From an uncultured Sulfitobacter sp. (lineage in GTDB: Bacteria > Pseudomonadota > Alphaproteobacteria > Rhodobacterales > Rhodobacteraceae), in contig CAKZPD010000014.1 in NCBI GenBank assembly GCA_937138475.1, forward strand, positions 25,948 to 89,947: a stretch of 64,000 nt of DNA, in the 5' to 3' direction. The position numbers and the translations under genes were made by a program. The notes beneath the pieces were generated by a model that made no database searches, had not been told where the DNA came from, and saw only the letters and a program-made list of their open reading frames with translations. Below are positions 7,726-16,670 of this stretch, piece after piece (the stretch's first letter is position 1; the number at the start of each line of letters is the position of its first letter).

Positions 7726-9213
7726 ATGCTTGATCCACAAAAGATTGCACAGCTGCGTGCCCAACCTGTTGCGCCGCAACAGTTGCTGATCGACGGCGCC
7801 GCCCAGCCCGCCGAGGGCGGCGCGGTTATGGAGTGCCAATCCCCGATTGATGGCAGTGTCCTGACCACTTTGGCGCGGGCCAGCGCTGCGGATGTGGACC
7901 GGGCAATTGCATCGGGGCGCATGGCCTTTGAGGATGGCCGCTGGAGCGGCATGCCCCCCGCCGCGCGCAAAGCGGTCATGCACCGCTGGGCCAATCTGGT
8001 CGAAGCGAATGCGCTTGAGCTGGCGGTGCTTGGCGTGCGCGACAATGGCACCGAAATCAATATGGCGATCAAGGCCGAAGCCTTTTCCGCCGCCGCCACT
8101 CTGCGGTATTACGCCGAAAGCATTGACAAGCTTTATGGCGAAATCGCCCCCACCGATGCCAGTGTATTGGGGTTGGTGCATCATGAACCGGTCGGCGTTG
8201 TCGGTGCGATCGTTCCATGGAACTTTCCGTTGATGATTGGCGCCTGGAAGCTGGGCCCGGCGCTGGCCTTGGGCAATTCGGTTGTCCTCAAGCCTGCGGA
8301 AACCGCCAGCCTGTCGTTGTTGCGGCTGGCCGAGCTGGGACACGAGGCCGGATTGCCGCCCGGTGTGCTGAATGTCGTGACCGGCCAAGGCGCGGTTGCG
8401 GGGCGCGCGCTTGGCTTGTCGATGGATGTGGATGTGCTGGTGTTTACCGGCTCTGGCCCGGTTGGGCGCAAATTGCTGGAATATTCTGCGGCCTCGAACC
8501 TCAAGCGGGTCTATCTTGAGCTGGGCGGGAAATCCCCCAATATCGTTTTTGCCGACACCGCCGACATAGATCAGGCGGCACAGGTGGCTGCGGGCGGTAT
8601 TTTCCGCAATTCTGGGCAGGTTTGCGTGGCGGGGTCGCGCCTGTTGGTCCAGTCGCAGATCAAAGAGGCATTCCTAGAGGCCCTGTCGCGGCATACCAAG
8701 GCCATGCAGGTTGGCGATCCGCTTGAGCTTTCCAGCCATATCGGCGCCGTCAACTCGGCCCGTCAGTTGCAGCAAAACCTGCGGTTTGTCGATCAGGCCG
8801 TGGCCGAGGGCGCCAAGCTTTGGTTGGGCGGCAAGCAGATTTTGCAAGACAGTGGCGGCTTTTACATGGAACCCACGATCTTTGCGGATGTTGATCCGCA
8901 AAGCGCCTTGGCCCAACAAGAGGTGTTCGGCCCGGTGTTGGCGGTGACAAGTTTTGAGACCGAAGACGAGGCCATCGCGTTGGCCAATGGCACGCCCTAT
9001 GGGTTGGCGGCCGGGGTCTGGACACGCGATCTGTCGCGCGCCCACCGTATGGTGCGGGCGCTGCGGGCGGGGGTTGTTCATGTCAACACCTATGGCGGGC
9101 CGGATGTCACGGTGCCTTTGGGTGGGTTCGGTCAATCGGGCAACGGCCATGACAAATCGCTTCATGCCTTTGACAAATACCGCAACCTCAAGACTGCGTG
9201 GATTGCGCTTTAG
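7726..9213 (+). CDS. NAD(P)-dependent aldehyde dehydrogenase (PuuC-like)
   Basis: Oxidises an aldehyde to a carboxylic acid in the cytoplasm. The 495 residues carry the complete ALDH set: N166 in PWNFP, E265 in LELGGKSP and nucleophile C300 in NSGQVCVAG. The sequence resembles gamma-glutamyl-aminobutyraldehyde or broad-substrate dehydrogenases more than classical BetB. Position after choXWV makes betaine aldehyde a possible substrate, but a 220-bp gap with its own promoter argues for separate control. It is followed 71 bp later by a quinone oxidoreductase, probably in the same transcript. Confidence 0.88.
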   Translation: MLDPQKIAQLRAQPVAPQQLLIDGAAQPAEGGAVMECQSPIDGSVLTTLARASAADVDRAIASGRMAFEDGRWSGMPPAARKAVMHRWANLVEANALELAVLGVRDNGTEINMAIKAEAFSAAATLRYYAESIDKLYGEIAPTDASVLGLVHHEPVGVVGAIVPWNFPLMIGAWKLGPALALGNSVVLKPAETASLSLLRLAELGHEAGLPPGVLNVVTGQGAVAGRALGLSMDVDVLVFTGSGPVGRKLLEYSAASNLKRVYLELGGKSPNIVFADTADIDQAAQVAAGGIFRNSGQVCVAGSRLLVQSQIKEAFLEALSRHTKAMQVGDPLELSSHIGAVNSARQLQQNLRFVDQAVAEGAKLWLGGKQILQDSGGFYMEPTIFADVDPQSALAQQEVFGPVLAVTSFETEDEAIALANGTPYGLAAGVWTRDLSRAHRMVRALRAGVVHVNTYGGPDVTVPLGGFGQSGNGHDKSLHAFDKYRNLKTAWIAL

Positions 9214-9284
9214 ACGTTTGGGGCTTGCCATTGGGACGGGGCTGCGGTTCTTTGCGCGGCAACAAAACGACGAAAGGATGCCCG

Positions 9285-10256
9285 ATGCGCGCGATGCAAG
9301 TCATTGAACATGGCCAACCCTTGCAGTTGGTCCAACTGGACACACCGCGCCCGCAGGCCGGGCAGGTGTTGGTGCAGGTGCACAGCTGTGGGCTGAATTT
9401 CGGCGATCTGTTGATTATCAAGGGCACTTATCAGGAACGTCCGCCTTTGCCTGCCACCATTGGCATGGAGCTGTGCGGAACCGTTACCGCGCTGGGCGAG
9501 GGGGTCAAAGACCTGCGCGTTGGACAGCGCATCGCCGCCTATAGCGGTTTTGGCGGGTTGGCCGAATATGCCGCGATCCCGGCTGATATTTGCGTGCCGA
9601 TCCCGGACCAGATGTCTGAACTGGATGCGGCGGCGTTTTTGGTGGCCTATGGCACCAGCCATGTCGCGTTGGATTATAAGGCGCATCTGCAAGCCACGGA
9701 AACGCTGTTGGTTCTGGGCGCCTCGGGCGGGGTTGGGTTGACGGCGGTCGAATTGGGCAAGCTGATGGGGGCCAAGGTCATCGCCGTGGCGCGCGGCGAA
9801 GAAAAGCTAAAGATTGCTGCGGCGGCCGGGGCCGATCATCTGATCAATTCCGAAACCGACGATATCCGCGCCTGCGTCAAGGCGCTGGGCGGTGCGGATG
9901 TGGTTTATGACCCCATTGGCGGTGATCAGTTCAACGCGGCCCTGCGCGCCTGCAACCCCGAGGCGCGGATCTTGCCGCTTGGCTTTGCCTCGGGCGAGGT
10001 GCCGCAAATCCCGGCGAACATCCTTTTGGTCAAGAACTTGACGGTCATCGGCTATTATTGGGGCGGCTATACCAAGGTGAACCCCAAGGTCCTGACCAAC
10101 AGCTTTGAAACGCTGATCGATTGGTATCTGGCGGGCAAGCTGCGCCCCCACATCAGCCACAGCCTGCCGCTTGAACAGGCCAATGACGCGCTTGAGCTGC
10201 TGCGCAGTCGCAAGGCCACCGGCAAGGTGGTTGTGACCATGGGGCAAGCCGCCTAG
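9285..10256 (+). CDS. Zinc-free NADPH:quinone oxidoreductase (MDR family)
   Basis: Medium-chain reductase that moves a hydride from NADPH to quinones or enones. The 323-residue protein begins MRAMQVIEHG at the ATG at 9285, preceded by CGAAAGGA; an earlier in-frame codon at 9198 would read through the end of the previous gene. It has a GroES-like N domain without structural-zinc cysteines, then a Rossmann motif VLGASGGVGLTAVELGKLMG. The C terminus resembles QorA-type enzymes (LRSRKATGKVVV). Its stop overlaps the convergent permease stop by 4 bp. Confidence 0.88.
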   Translation: MRAMQVIEHGQPLQLVQLDTPRPQAGQVLVQVHSCGLNFGDLLIIKGTYQERPPLPATIGMELCGTVTALGEGVKDLRVGQRIAAYSGFGGLAEYAAIPADICVPIPDQMSELDAAAFLVAYGTSHVALDYKAHLQATETLLVLGASGGVGLTAVELGKLMGAKVIAVARGEEKLKIAAAAGADHLINSETDDIRACVKALGGADVVYDPIGGDQFNAALRACNPEARILPLGFASGEVPQIPANILLVKNLTVIGYYWGGYTKVNPKVLTNSFETLIDWYLAGKLRPHISHSLPLEQANDALELLRSRKATGKVVVTMGQAA

Positions 10257-11233
10257 CGTTGGATTTGGTTCGGGGTGCGGGCCAAAATCCGCGCCTTTTG
10301 GCGCTCGCGTAGATAAACGAACAGCCCAGACCCCAAGATCAGCGCGATGCCGACCCAGACTTCCCAAACTGGCAAGTCTGTAAAGATCATCCACCCCCAA
10401 AAGACGGCCAGCGGCAGTCCGATGTATTCAAAGGGCGCAACGGTGGCCGCATCGCCCAACCGATAGGCCTGTGCCAGGCAATACCCGATGACGGCCGAAT
10501 TCAGCCCAAGCCCGACCAGCAGGAACATGTCCTGACCGGCAGGCCAGATCCAGGGGCGCAGCAAAAACACCAGCGATGTGCTTGCGCCGGGGGAAACGAA
10601 CCGCCCGTCGCCCGCGACCAAGAAAAAGCCAAGCGAAACGATGACAAAGGTGCCCTGAATATAAACCGCCATCGCCGATGCTTTGCTTTGAACCCCCAAA
10701 AGCCGGGTCATCAATTGGTTGATCGCATAGGTCAAAGCCGCCAGAATTGGCATCAACAGCACCAGCCTTGAGGCGCCGATGCTTTCGGCCCCTTCCCATG
10801 GGCGCTGCATGACAATCACCCCAACAAAGCCGACAAAGACCGCGCTTAGGCGGGGCAGGCCGACTTTTTCCTTTAGAATGGGGATGGACAGCACGGTGAT
10901 GAACAGCGGCGCGGCAAAGAACAGCGCGGTTGCATCGGCAAGCGGAATCGCGGCCAGCGCCAGGAAAAAGCACATGTTCGACACAACCACCATCACCCCG
11001 CGCAGCAAATGCAAACCGGGCCGTGTGGTGTGCAAAATCGCCCAGCCGCCTTCGATCTGAACCAGGATCAGCGAAAACAGGATGCCAATCCCCGAGCGGA
11101 TAAACACGATCTCGTGCAGGGGATAGCCGCCAGACAGTTGCTTGATCAGCATATCATTGATTGAAATGGCAAAGACACCGGCAAGGACAAAGGCGATGGC
11201 CAGGCCGGCCCGGTTCTGGGGGGTATGGGTCAT
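10253..11233 (-). CDS. DMT-superfamily (EamA) drug/metabolite exporter
   Basis: Inner-membrane transporter with about ten predicted helices, made of two EamA repeats, over 326 residues. The start is the ATG complement at 11231-11233 (MTHTPQNRAGLAIAF); the open frame upstream shows no membrane character and lies opposite another gene. EamA features include an early INDMLIK segment and the LFFAAPLFIT region. It ends in basic residues with a cytoplasmic tail (RERQKARILA). Substrate is unknown. Confidence 0.85.
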   Translation of the reverse strand: MTHTPQNRAGLAIAFVLAGVFAISINDMLIKQLSGGYPLHEIVFIRSGIGILFSLILVQIEGGWAILHTTRPGLHLLRGVMVVVSNMCFFLALAAIPLADATALFFAAPLFITVLSIPILKEKVGLPRLSAVFVGFVGVIVMQRPWEGAESIGASRLVLLMPILAALTYAINQLMTRLLGVQSKASAMAVYIQGTFVIVSLGFFLVAGDGRFVSPGASTSLVFLLRPWIWPAGQDMFLLVGLGLNSAVIGYCLAQAYRLGDAATVAPFEYIGLPLAVFWGWMIFTDLPVWEVWVGIALILGSGLFVYLRERQKARILARTPNQIQR

Positions 11234-11294
11234 AGGATAAGACCTATCAGCCCATCGCGCCCTGTCCAGTCTTTTGCGCTGGCGCAATTGCGAT

Positions 11295-11322
11295 TTGACG
11301 GCGGCGTTTGGGGCGTTACAAA
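11295..11322 (+). promoter_or_regulatory. Candidate promoter of the coxG-like gene
   Basis: TTGACG at 11295-11300 and TACAAA at 11317-11322 are separated by 16 bp, 31 bp before the ATG at 11354. It lies in the divergent gap between the DMT permease and the CoxG-like gene. Confidence 0.4.
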
Positions 11323-11353
11323 GGTGGCCTAGCCCACGATACAGGAGCCGCCA

Positions 11354-11896
11354 ATGCAGATGTCCGACACACGGCAAATCGCCGCAAGCCCGTCGCAGGT
11401 TTATGCCGCTTTGCTGGATGCGCAGATCTTGAAGCAATGCGTGCCCGGCGCGACCGAGGTGACAGGCAATGCGCAAGATGGCTTTGAGGCGACGGTGGTG
11501 CAAAAGGTCGGACCGGTCAAGGCGACGTTCAAAGGGCAGGTGGGCCTGTCGAATATGCTGCTTGATCAATCCTTGACCATAACGGGCGAAGGCAAGGGCG
11601 GCGCGGCGGGGTTCGCCAAGGGCGGCGCCGAGGTGCGTTTGATGGCCAAAGACGGCGGCACCGAGCTGAGCTATGACGTTGAGGCCAAAGTCGGCGGCAA
11701 GCTGGCGCAATTGGGCAGCCGGATCATTGACGGCTTTGCCAAAAAGATGGCCGATCAGTTCTTTGCAAATTTGCAAGAGACCCTCGAAGGCCCTGCGCCC
11801 GAGCCAGAGCAAGAGCCAGCCCAAGAAACGACCCAGGACGGGGCCGCACCCAAGAAAGGCTGGCTGGGTCGATTGACCGGCAAGGCCGGGCAATAG
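11354..11896 (+). CDS. CoxG-like SRPBCC-fold protein
   Basis: About 145 residues form a carbon-monoxide-dehydrogenase subunit G / START-like domain (QIAASPSQVYAALLDAQILK, then LKQCVPGATEV). A Pro/Glu-rich linker and a short basic tail (KKGWLGRLTGKAGQ) follow, for 180 residues in total. In Cox operons CoxG tethers apo-enzyme to the membrane, but no molybdenum hydroxylase genes are near, so here it is a stand-alone ligand-binding or membrane-associated homologue of unknown role. An ABC exporter starts 9 bp downstream. Confidence 0.8.
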   Translation: MQMSDTRQIAASPSQVYAALLDAQILKQCVPGATEVTGNAQDGFEATVVQKVGPVKATFKGQVGLSNMLLDQSLTITGEGKGGAAGFAKGGAEVRLMAKDGGTELSYDVEAKVGGKLAQLGSRIIDGFAKKMADQFFANLQETLEGPAPEPEQEPAQETTQDGAAPKKGWLGRLTGKAGQ

Positions 11897-11905
11897 GAAA
11901 TTTGA

Positions 11906-12841
11906 ATGACATCCATCTTAACGATTACAAATTTACAAAAAACTTATGCCGGCGGGTTTCAGGCCCTTAAAGGGATCAACCTTGATATCGAACAAGGCGA
12001 GATTATCGCCCTGTTAGGGCCAAATGGGGCGGGTAAAACCACTCTGATTTCAACGGTTTGTGGCATCACAACCGCCAGCGCCGGTCAGGTGCGCGTTGCC
12101 GGGTTCGACATCGTCACGGATTTCCGCGCTGCGCGGGCGCTGATCGGTCTGGTGCCGCAGGAAATCCACCTTGAACCCTTTGAGACGGTCCAAAACACGG
12201 TGCGGTTTTCGCGCGGTTTGTTTGGCAAAAAATCCGATCCGGCCAAGATACAAGACATTTTGCAACAGCTTTCGCTGTGGGATAAACGCAACAGCCAAAT
12301 CCGCGAGCTGTCAGGCGGCATGAAACGCCGGGTGCTGATTGCCAAGGCGCTGGCGCATGAACCGCGGGTTTTGTTTCTGGATGAACCAACCGCCGGTGTG
12401 GATGTCGAACTGCGCAAGGATATGTGGGACATCGTTGCCCAGCTTAAACGTGGCGGGGTGACCATTGTGCTGACCACGCATTACATCGAAGAGGCCGAGG
12501 CCATCGCCGATCGGGTCGGAGTCATCGCCAAGGGAGAGCTTTTGTTGATTGAAAACAAGGCCAGCTTGATGAAGCGCATGGGCAAGAAAGAGCTGTCGGT
12601 GCAAATCGCCGATCCGATCGCGGCGCTGCCAGACAGCTTGTCTGGCTATGATCTTGAGCTGTCATCGGACGGGCGGGCGCTGATCTATCGGTATGATACC
12701 CGCGCCAAGCGCACGGGGATCACAGCGCTTTTGGCGGATGTGGCGGCGGCAGGATTGGCGCTTGCGGATGTTGAAACCCGGCAAAGCAGCCTTGAGGACA
12801 TCTTTGTCGATCTGGTCCAAAGCGAGGGGGGAACCTCATGA
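11906..12841 (+). CDS. ABC-2 type exporter, ATP-binding protein
   Basis: Nucleotide-binding subunit of an ABC-2 exporter, 311 residues. Walker [10 protein letters not shown], signature [15 protein letters not shown] and Walker [17 protein letters not shown] are all present. A C-terminal extension of about 80 residues (typical of CcmA/NatA-like subunits) follows the ATPase core. The start ATG follows AGGAAATTTG. It overlaps the permease by ATGA, so the two form a pair. Cargo is unknown. Confidence 0.9.
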   Translation: MTSILTITNLQKTYAGGFQALKGINLDIEQGEIIALLGPNGAGKTTLISTVCGITTASAGQVRVAGFDIVTDFRAARALIGLVPQEIHLEPFETVQNTVRFSRGLFGKKSDPAKIQDILQQLSLWDKRNSQIRELSGGMKRRVLIAKALAHEPRVLFLDEPTAGVDVELRKDMWDIVAQLKRGGVTIVLTTHYIEEAEAIADRVGVIAKGELLLIENKASLMKRMGKKELSVQIADPIAALPDSLSGYDLELSSDGRALIYRYDTRAKRTGITALLADVAAAGLALADVETRQSSLEDIFVDLVQSEGGTS

Positions 12842-13599
12842 ACTGGACGGCGATAAAATCAATTTACATGTTCGAAATGGCAAGGTTTTTTAGAACCATC
12901 GCCCAAAGCTTGATCTCGCCTGTGTTGTCGACATCGCTTTATTTCGTGGTGTTTGGCGCAGCCATTGGATCGCGCATCGATCAGGTCGAAGGGGTCAGCT
13001 ATGGCGCCTTTATCGTGCCGGGGTTGATCATGTTGTCGGTGATCACCCAAGCGATTTCAAACGCGTCCTTTGGGATATATTTTCCCAAGTTCATCGGCAC
13101 GATTTACGAACTGTTGTCCGCGCCGGTCAACTTTCTTGAGATTGTCGCCGGTTATGTCGGGGCCGCGGCGACCAAGGCCTTTATCATCGGCGTGATCATC
13201 TTGGTGACGGCATTCTTTTTCGTCGAGGTGCAGATCGCCCACCCTGTGGCAATGCTGGCGTTTCTGGTGCTGACCTGTCTCAGCTTTTCGTTGCTGGGAT
13301 TTATCATTGGCATCTGGGCGGGTAACTTTGAACAATTGCAGCTGGTGCCTTTGCTGATCGTCACGCCATTGGTCTTTTTGGGCGGATCGTTTTATTCGAT
13401 CTCGATGTTGCCCCCGGTCTGGCAGGCAATTTCGCTGTTTAATCCCGTCGTCTATCTGATTTCCGGGTTCCGCTGGGCGTTTTTCGACACGGCGGATGTG
13501 CCGATTGGCCTTAGCCTGGTGGCCATTGCCGGGTTTACGGCGCTGTGCCTGGTGGTCATCGGCTGGATCTTTCGCACGGGCTGGCGCATCCGATCCTGA
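12838..13599 (+). CDS. ABC-2 type exporter, permease
   Basis: Membrane subunit of 253 residues with about six hydrophobic helices and the ABC-2 membrane-domain pattern ([37 protein letters not shown]). It overlaps the ATPase gene by 4 bp. The family includes NodJ/DrrB-like exporters of polysaccharide or lipophilic compounds; nothing nearby fixes the substrate. Confidence 0.88.
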   Translation: MNWTAIKSIYMFEMARFFRTIAQSLISPVLSTSLYFVVFGAAIGSRIDQVEGVSYGAFIVPGLIMLSVITQAISNASFGIYFPKFIGTIYELLSAPVNFLEIVAGYVGAAATKAFIIGVIILVTAFFFVEVQIAHPVAMLAFLVLTCLSFSLLGFIIGIWAGNFEQLQLVPLLIVTPLVFLGGSFYSISMLPPVWQAISLFNPVVYLISGFRWAFFDTADVPIGLSLVAIAGFTALCLVVIGWIFRTGWRIRS

Positions 13600-13665
13600 G
13601 GCCAGGGAAACTAAACCGGGGGAGGTGCCTTGTTTGCCGGTCCGGCGCGGGCTAAATGAAGCGGT

Positions 13666-14463
13666 ATGAAACGCTTTGTCCCCTTTGTAAAAAATGATCC
13701 AACCGTGGCTGTCGTTCGCCTGGCGGGCGTGATCGGCACATCTGGTCGCGGGGCGCTCAGCGATGCGGCGCTTGGCCCGACCATCGAAAAGGCCTTTGCC
13801 CGTGGGCGGCCTGCCGCCGTGGCCTTGGTGATCAATTCCCCCGGCGGCAGCCCGGTGCAATCTTCGTTGATCGGGGCGCGCATACGGCGTCTGGCCGACG
13901 AAAAAGGGATCCCGGTTCTTGCCTTCGTCGAAGACGTTGCCGCATCGGGGGGGTATTGGCTGGCGGCGGCGGCCGATGAAATTTTTGCCGACGAAAGCTC
14001 GGTCATTGGGTCGATCGGGGTGATTTCCGCGACCTTTGGCGCGCATGAGCTGCTGGGGCGCCACGGGATTGAGCGGCGCGTCCATACGGCCGGCACATCC
14101 AAATCCATGCTGGACCCCTTTCGCCCCGAAGACCCCAAAGACGTAGAGCGCCTGAAGACATTGCTTGAGGATATTCACGGCAACTTCAAGGCTCATGTCA
14201 CGGGCCGCCGGGGCGCGCGCCTGACAAACGAACAAGATCTGTTCACCGGTGAGGTCTGGCTGGGGCGCCGGGCGCAGGCGCTGGGCCTCATTGATGGGAT
14301 CGGTCATTTGGTCCCGGTGCTCAAGCGGCGCTTTGGCGACAAGGTAAAGCTGCGAAGGTATGATTTGCGCCGCCCGCTGATGGCGCGCTTGGGGATGCGC
14401 GTCCTGGACGATGCGTTCAACCAGATCGAGGAACGCGCGGCTTTTGCGCAGTTCGGGCTTTAG
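13666..14463 (+). CDS. S49-family peptidase (SppA-like)
   Basis: Serine protease of the signal-peptide-peptidase A family, 265 residues. The nucleophile S94 lies in VAASGGYWLAAAADEI and general base K146 in TSKSMLDPF. The 52-residue spacing equals that of the short Bacillus SppA Ser/Lys dyad. There is no obvious N-terminal membrane anchor, so it may be cytoplasmic or peripheral. Expected role is degradation of remnant signal peptides or membrane-protein quality control. A tiny membrane gene starts 4 bp after its stop. Confidence 0.88.
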   Translation: MKRFVPFVKNDPTVAVVRLAGVIGTSGRGALSDAALGPTIEKAFARGRPAAVALVINSPGGSPVQSSLIGARIRRLADEKGIPVLAFVEDVAASGGYWLAAAADEIFADESSVIGSIGVISATFGAHELLGRHGIERRVHTAGTSKSMLDPFRPEDPKDVERLKTLLEDIHGNFKAHVTGRRGARLTNEQDLFTGEVWLGRRAQALGLIDGIGHLVPVLKRRFGDKVKLRRYDLRRPLMARLGMRVLDDAFNQIEERAAFAQFGL

Positions 14464-14467
14464 GCGC

Positions 14468-14635
14468 ATGATCTTTAAACTTGTGACGCTGTTTCTTGTG
14501 GTCATCGCCGTCTTGGCGATGTTCGGTAAAATGCACTGGCTTGGCGGCAAACGGCTGGCCGGGGCAAAATGCAAACACTGTGGTCGGTATTCGATTGGCA
14601 AGGGCCCCTGCGCTTGCCGCAAAAGGGGGCGGTAA
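14468..14635 (+). CDS. Small membrane protein with a cysteine-rich (zinc-ribbon-like) tail
   Basis: A 55-residue protein starting MIFKLVTLFLVVIAVLAMFG, one transmembrane segment at about 3-19. A short basic tail follows with CKHCGRY and CAC motifs, four cysteines that could bind one zinc. It is squeezed between the S49 peptidase (4-bp gap) and the Ca/Na antiporter (1-bp gap), so it is co-translated. I do not recognise the family; the compact spacing and coherent domain pattern support it as a real gene. Confidence 0.65.
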   Translation: MIFKLVTLFLVVIAVLAMFGKMHWLGGKRLAGAKCKHCGRYSIGKGPCACRKRGR

Positions 14636-14636
14636 G

Positions 14637-15587
14637 ATGATGCCATGGCTGCTGTCGGGGCTGGGGCTGGTGATCTTGTTGCTGGCCGGGGATGCGTTGG
14701 TGAAAGGCGCAGTGAACCTGAGCCTGCGCCTTGGTGTTCCGGCATTGATCGTCAGCCTGACCATCGTTGCCTTTGGCACATCGGCGCCCGAGCTGTTGAT
14801 ATCGGTGCAGGCGATCTTGGACAATGCACCGGGCTTGGCGTTGGGCAATGTGGTCGGATCCAATACGGCCAATATTTTGCTGGTGCTGGGCATCCCGGCA
14901 ATTCTGGCGCGCATGCACACATCCGAGTGCAACACCAAAAAGACCTATAACCAGATGATCGCAGCCAGCGTTTTGTTCATCGCGCTGGCCTTTCGGGGGG
15001 TGTTTGACATGCTGGCGGGGGCGATCCTGCTGGGGGCGCTGGGGTTGATGCTTTGGGATGCGGGTAAAGAGGCGCGGCGCCATCGCAACGCCTGCCGTGG
15101 TGATCTTGTGGACGACGATCTTGAGGGCGCAGACCCCGATATGCCGTGGCCCAAAGTGGTGATTTTCCTGGTGCTGGGGCTGGTGGGTTTGCCGCTTGGG
15201 GCAAACATACTGGTGGAAAACGCCACAATTATTGCCCGCACCTATGGTGTTTCAGAAACAGCCATCGGGCTGACATTGGTTGCGATTGGCACGTCATTGC
15301 CCGAGCTGGCGACAACAGTGATGGCGGCGCTGCGCCGTCAGGCGGATGTGGCGCTGGGGAATGTCATCGGCTCAAACATGTTTAATTTGCTGGCGATTGT
15401 CGGAATCGCCAGCTTTGTCGGGCCGATTCACGTCGATCCCAGCTTTTTGCGCTTTGACCTTTGGGTCATGCTGGGGGCGTCGGTCTTGTTGATGCCTTTC
15501 GTCTATTTCGGCTTTGATCTGTCGAAAAGATGGGGCTTTGCGTTGACCGCCCTATATTTGGCCTATCTTACAGCGGTATTGGGCTAG
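14637..15587 (+). CDS. Calcium/sodium antiporter (CaxA/YrbG family)
   Basis: Inner-membrane cation exchanger, 316 residues. Both alpha repeats are visible: FGTSAPELLISVQAI with GNVVGSNTANILLVLG, and later IGTSLPELATTVMAAL with GNVIGSNMFNLLAIVG. These acidic G(T)S(x)PE motifs form the ion site. About ten helices are split by a hydrophilic loop rich in Asp/Glu (VDDDLEGADPD). The start is the ATG at 14637, 1 bp after the previous stop. Confidence 0.92.
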   Translation: MMPWLLSGLGLVILLLAGDALVKGAVNLSLRLGVPALIVSLTIVAFGTSAPELLISVQAILDNAPGLALGNVVGSNTANILLVLGIPAILARMHTSECNTKKTYNQMIAASVLFIALAFRGVFDMLAGAILLGALGLMLWDAGKEARRHRNACRGDLVDDDLEGADPDMPWPKVVIFLVLGLVGLPLGANILVENATIIARTYGVSETAIGLTLVAIGTSLPELATTVMAALRRQADVALGNVIGSNMFNLLAIVGIASFVGPIHVDPSFLRFDLWVMLGASVLLMPFVYFGFDLSKRWGFALTALYLAYLTAVLG

Positions 15588-15600
15588 GCAGGGGGAAATC

Positions 15601-16380
15601 ATGGGCGCGTGTTTGATCACGGGGGCGGGCAAACGGCTTGGGGCGCAGATGGCGCTTTATATGGCGGGGCGCGGGTTTGACGTGGCGGTGCATTACGCCG
15701 GATCCGAAACAGAGGCACAGTCTGTCGTGGCGCAGATCACCGCGATGGGCCGACGGGCGGTTGCCCTTCAGGCGGATTTGCTGGACGACGCCCAGACGCA
15801 GGAACTTTGGGACAAGGCTGCTGACGCATTCGACGGCCCGATCAAGGTGCTGATCAACAATGCGTCGATCTTTGAATATGACACGGTGAAATCTGCCACG
15901 CGCAGCTCGTGGGATCGCCATATGCAAAGCAATCTGCGGGCGCCATTCATCCTGACGCAGAACATGGCCGGCCAAGGGCTTGTCGCGGAAATCGACAGCG
16001 CCAATGAGCCGCAAGCCAGCGGCTTGATCGTCAATATGATTGATCAAAGAGTGCGCAAGCTGACGCCCGAATTCATGACCTATACCCTGGCCAAAATGGG
16101 GCTGTGGGCTTTGACACAGACCAGCGCCCAAGCTTTGGCGCCTATGATCCGGGTGAATGCCATCGGGCCGGGGCCCACCTTGCAGGGCGCCCGCCAATCA
16201 GACAACCATTTCAAGGCGCAACGGCGCGGCACGGTGCTGGAACGCGGGGCGAATGCGGGGGATATAACCGCCGCCCTGGGGTATTTTCTGGATGCGCCGG
16301 CGGTGACCGGGCAATTGCTGTGTGTGGATGGCGGTCAGCACCTTGGATGGCGCACACCAGACGTTGTCGGGGTTGAATAG
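15601..16380 (+). CDS. SDR-family oxidoreductase, pteridine reductase/FolM-like
   Basis: NADPH-dependent short-chain reductase of 259 residues. The cofactor motif TGAGKRLG is at 7-14, with a basic residue in the place seen in FolM/PTR1-type enzymes. NNAS follows at 86-89. The catalytic trio D148, Y161 and K165 has exactly the D-x12-Y-x3-K spacing of Leishmania PTR1. A dihydrobiopterin/dihydromonapterin reductase role is therefore likely, though a broader carbonyl reductase is possible. It starts 13 bp after the antiporter gene. Confidence 0.85.
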   Translation: MGACLITGAGKRLGAQMALYMAGRGFDVAVHYAGSETEAQSVVAQITAMGRRAVALQADLLDDAQTQELWDKAADAFDGPIKVLINNASIFEYDTVKSATRSSWDRHMQSNLRAPFILTQNMAGQGLVAEIDSANEPQASGLIVNMIDQRVRKLTPEFMTYTLAKMGLWALTQTSAQALAPMIRVNAIGPGPTLQGARQSDNHFKAQRRGTVLERGANAGDITAALGYFLDAPAVTGQLLCVDGGQHLGWRTPDVVGVE

Positions 16381-16670
16381 CTATCGAAAGATCGAAAGTT
16401 TTGCACCGAGATAGGCGGCGTCGCTAAAAGTGTCAAAAATCCGTTGCTTTTCAGGTTGTTGCTTAGAACGAAAGATTTTTTGCATTAGAAATCAATATGC
16501 TATGAATTTGCTCAAAATTTAAGCAATTCAGGGAACAACCTAGTATACAAGGGAAAATCTGGCTTGGCACAAAGTTATCGGCAGACTTATCCACAAGAAA
16601 CGGGGAAAGCTTATGTCTTGAAACCCGCTGCGCTAGAGTGCAGCCGAATCCCAAGATCAAAGCCACGCTG
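16381..16670. other. AT-rich intergenic region upstream of uvrC
   Basis: About 290 bp with visibly lower GC than the rest of the window, especially 16430-16560. It starts with a tandem ATCGAAAG duplicate (16383-16398). It contains a perfect DnaA box (16587-16595) and a poorer one (TTATCGGCA at 16575). No gene and no alphaproteobacterial LexA box (GTTC-N7-GTTC) were seen. Confidence 0.6.
16587..16595 (+). promoter_or_regulatory. DnaA box
   Basis: TTATCCACA is an exact match to the high-affinity DnaA-binding consensus. It stands next to a 120-bp AT-rich stretch and 76 bp before the uvrC start. One exact box is too few to call an origin; it may regulate uvrC or titrate DnaA. Confidence 0.5.

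Noticed and set aside
7726..9213. Calling the aldehyde dehydrogenase betB
   Set aside because: Sequence style is PuuC-like, a separate promoter is present and no betA is adjacent; the substrate cannot be fixed.
13057..14745. A 562-codon open frame opposite the ABC permease and S49 peptidase
   Set aside because: Low-complexity antisense translation crossing several real plus-strand genes.
16381..16670. Calling this region the chromosomal origin
   Set aside because: Only one exact DnaA box and no origin-associated genes nearby; recorded as a finding only.
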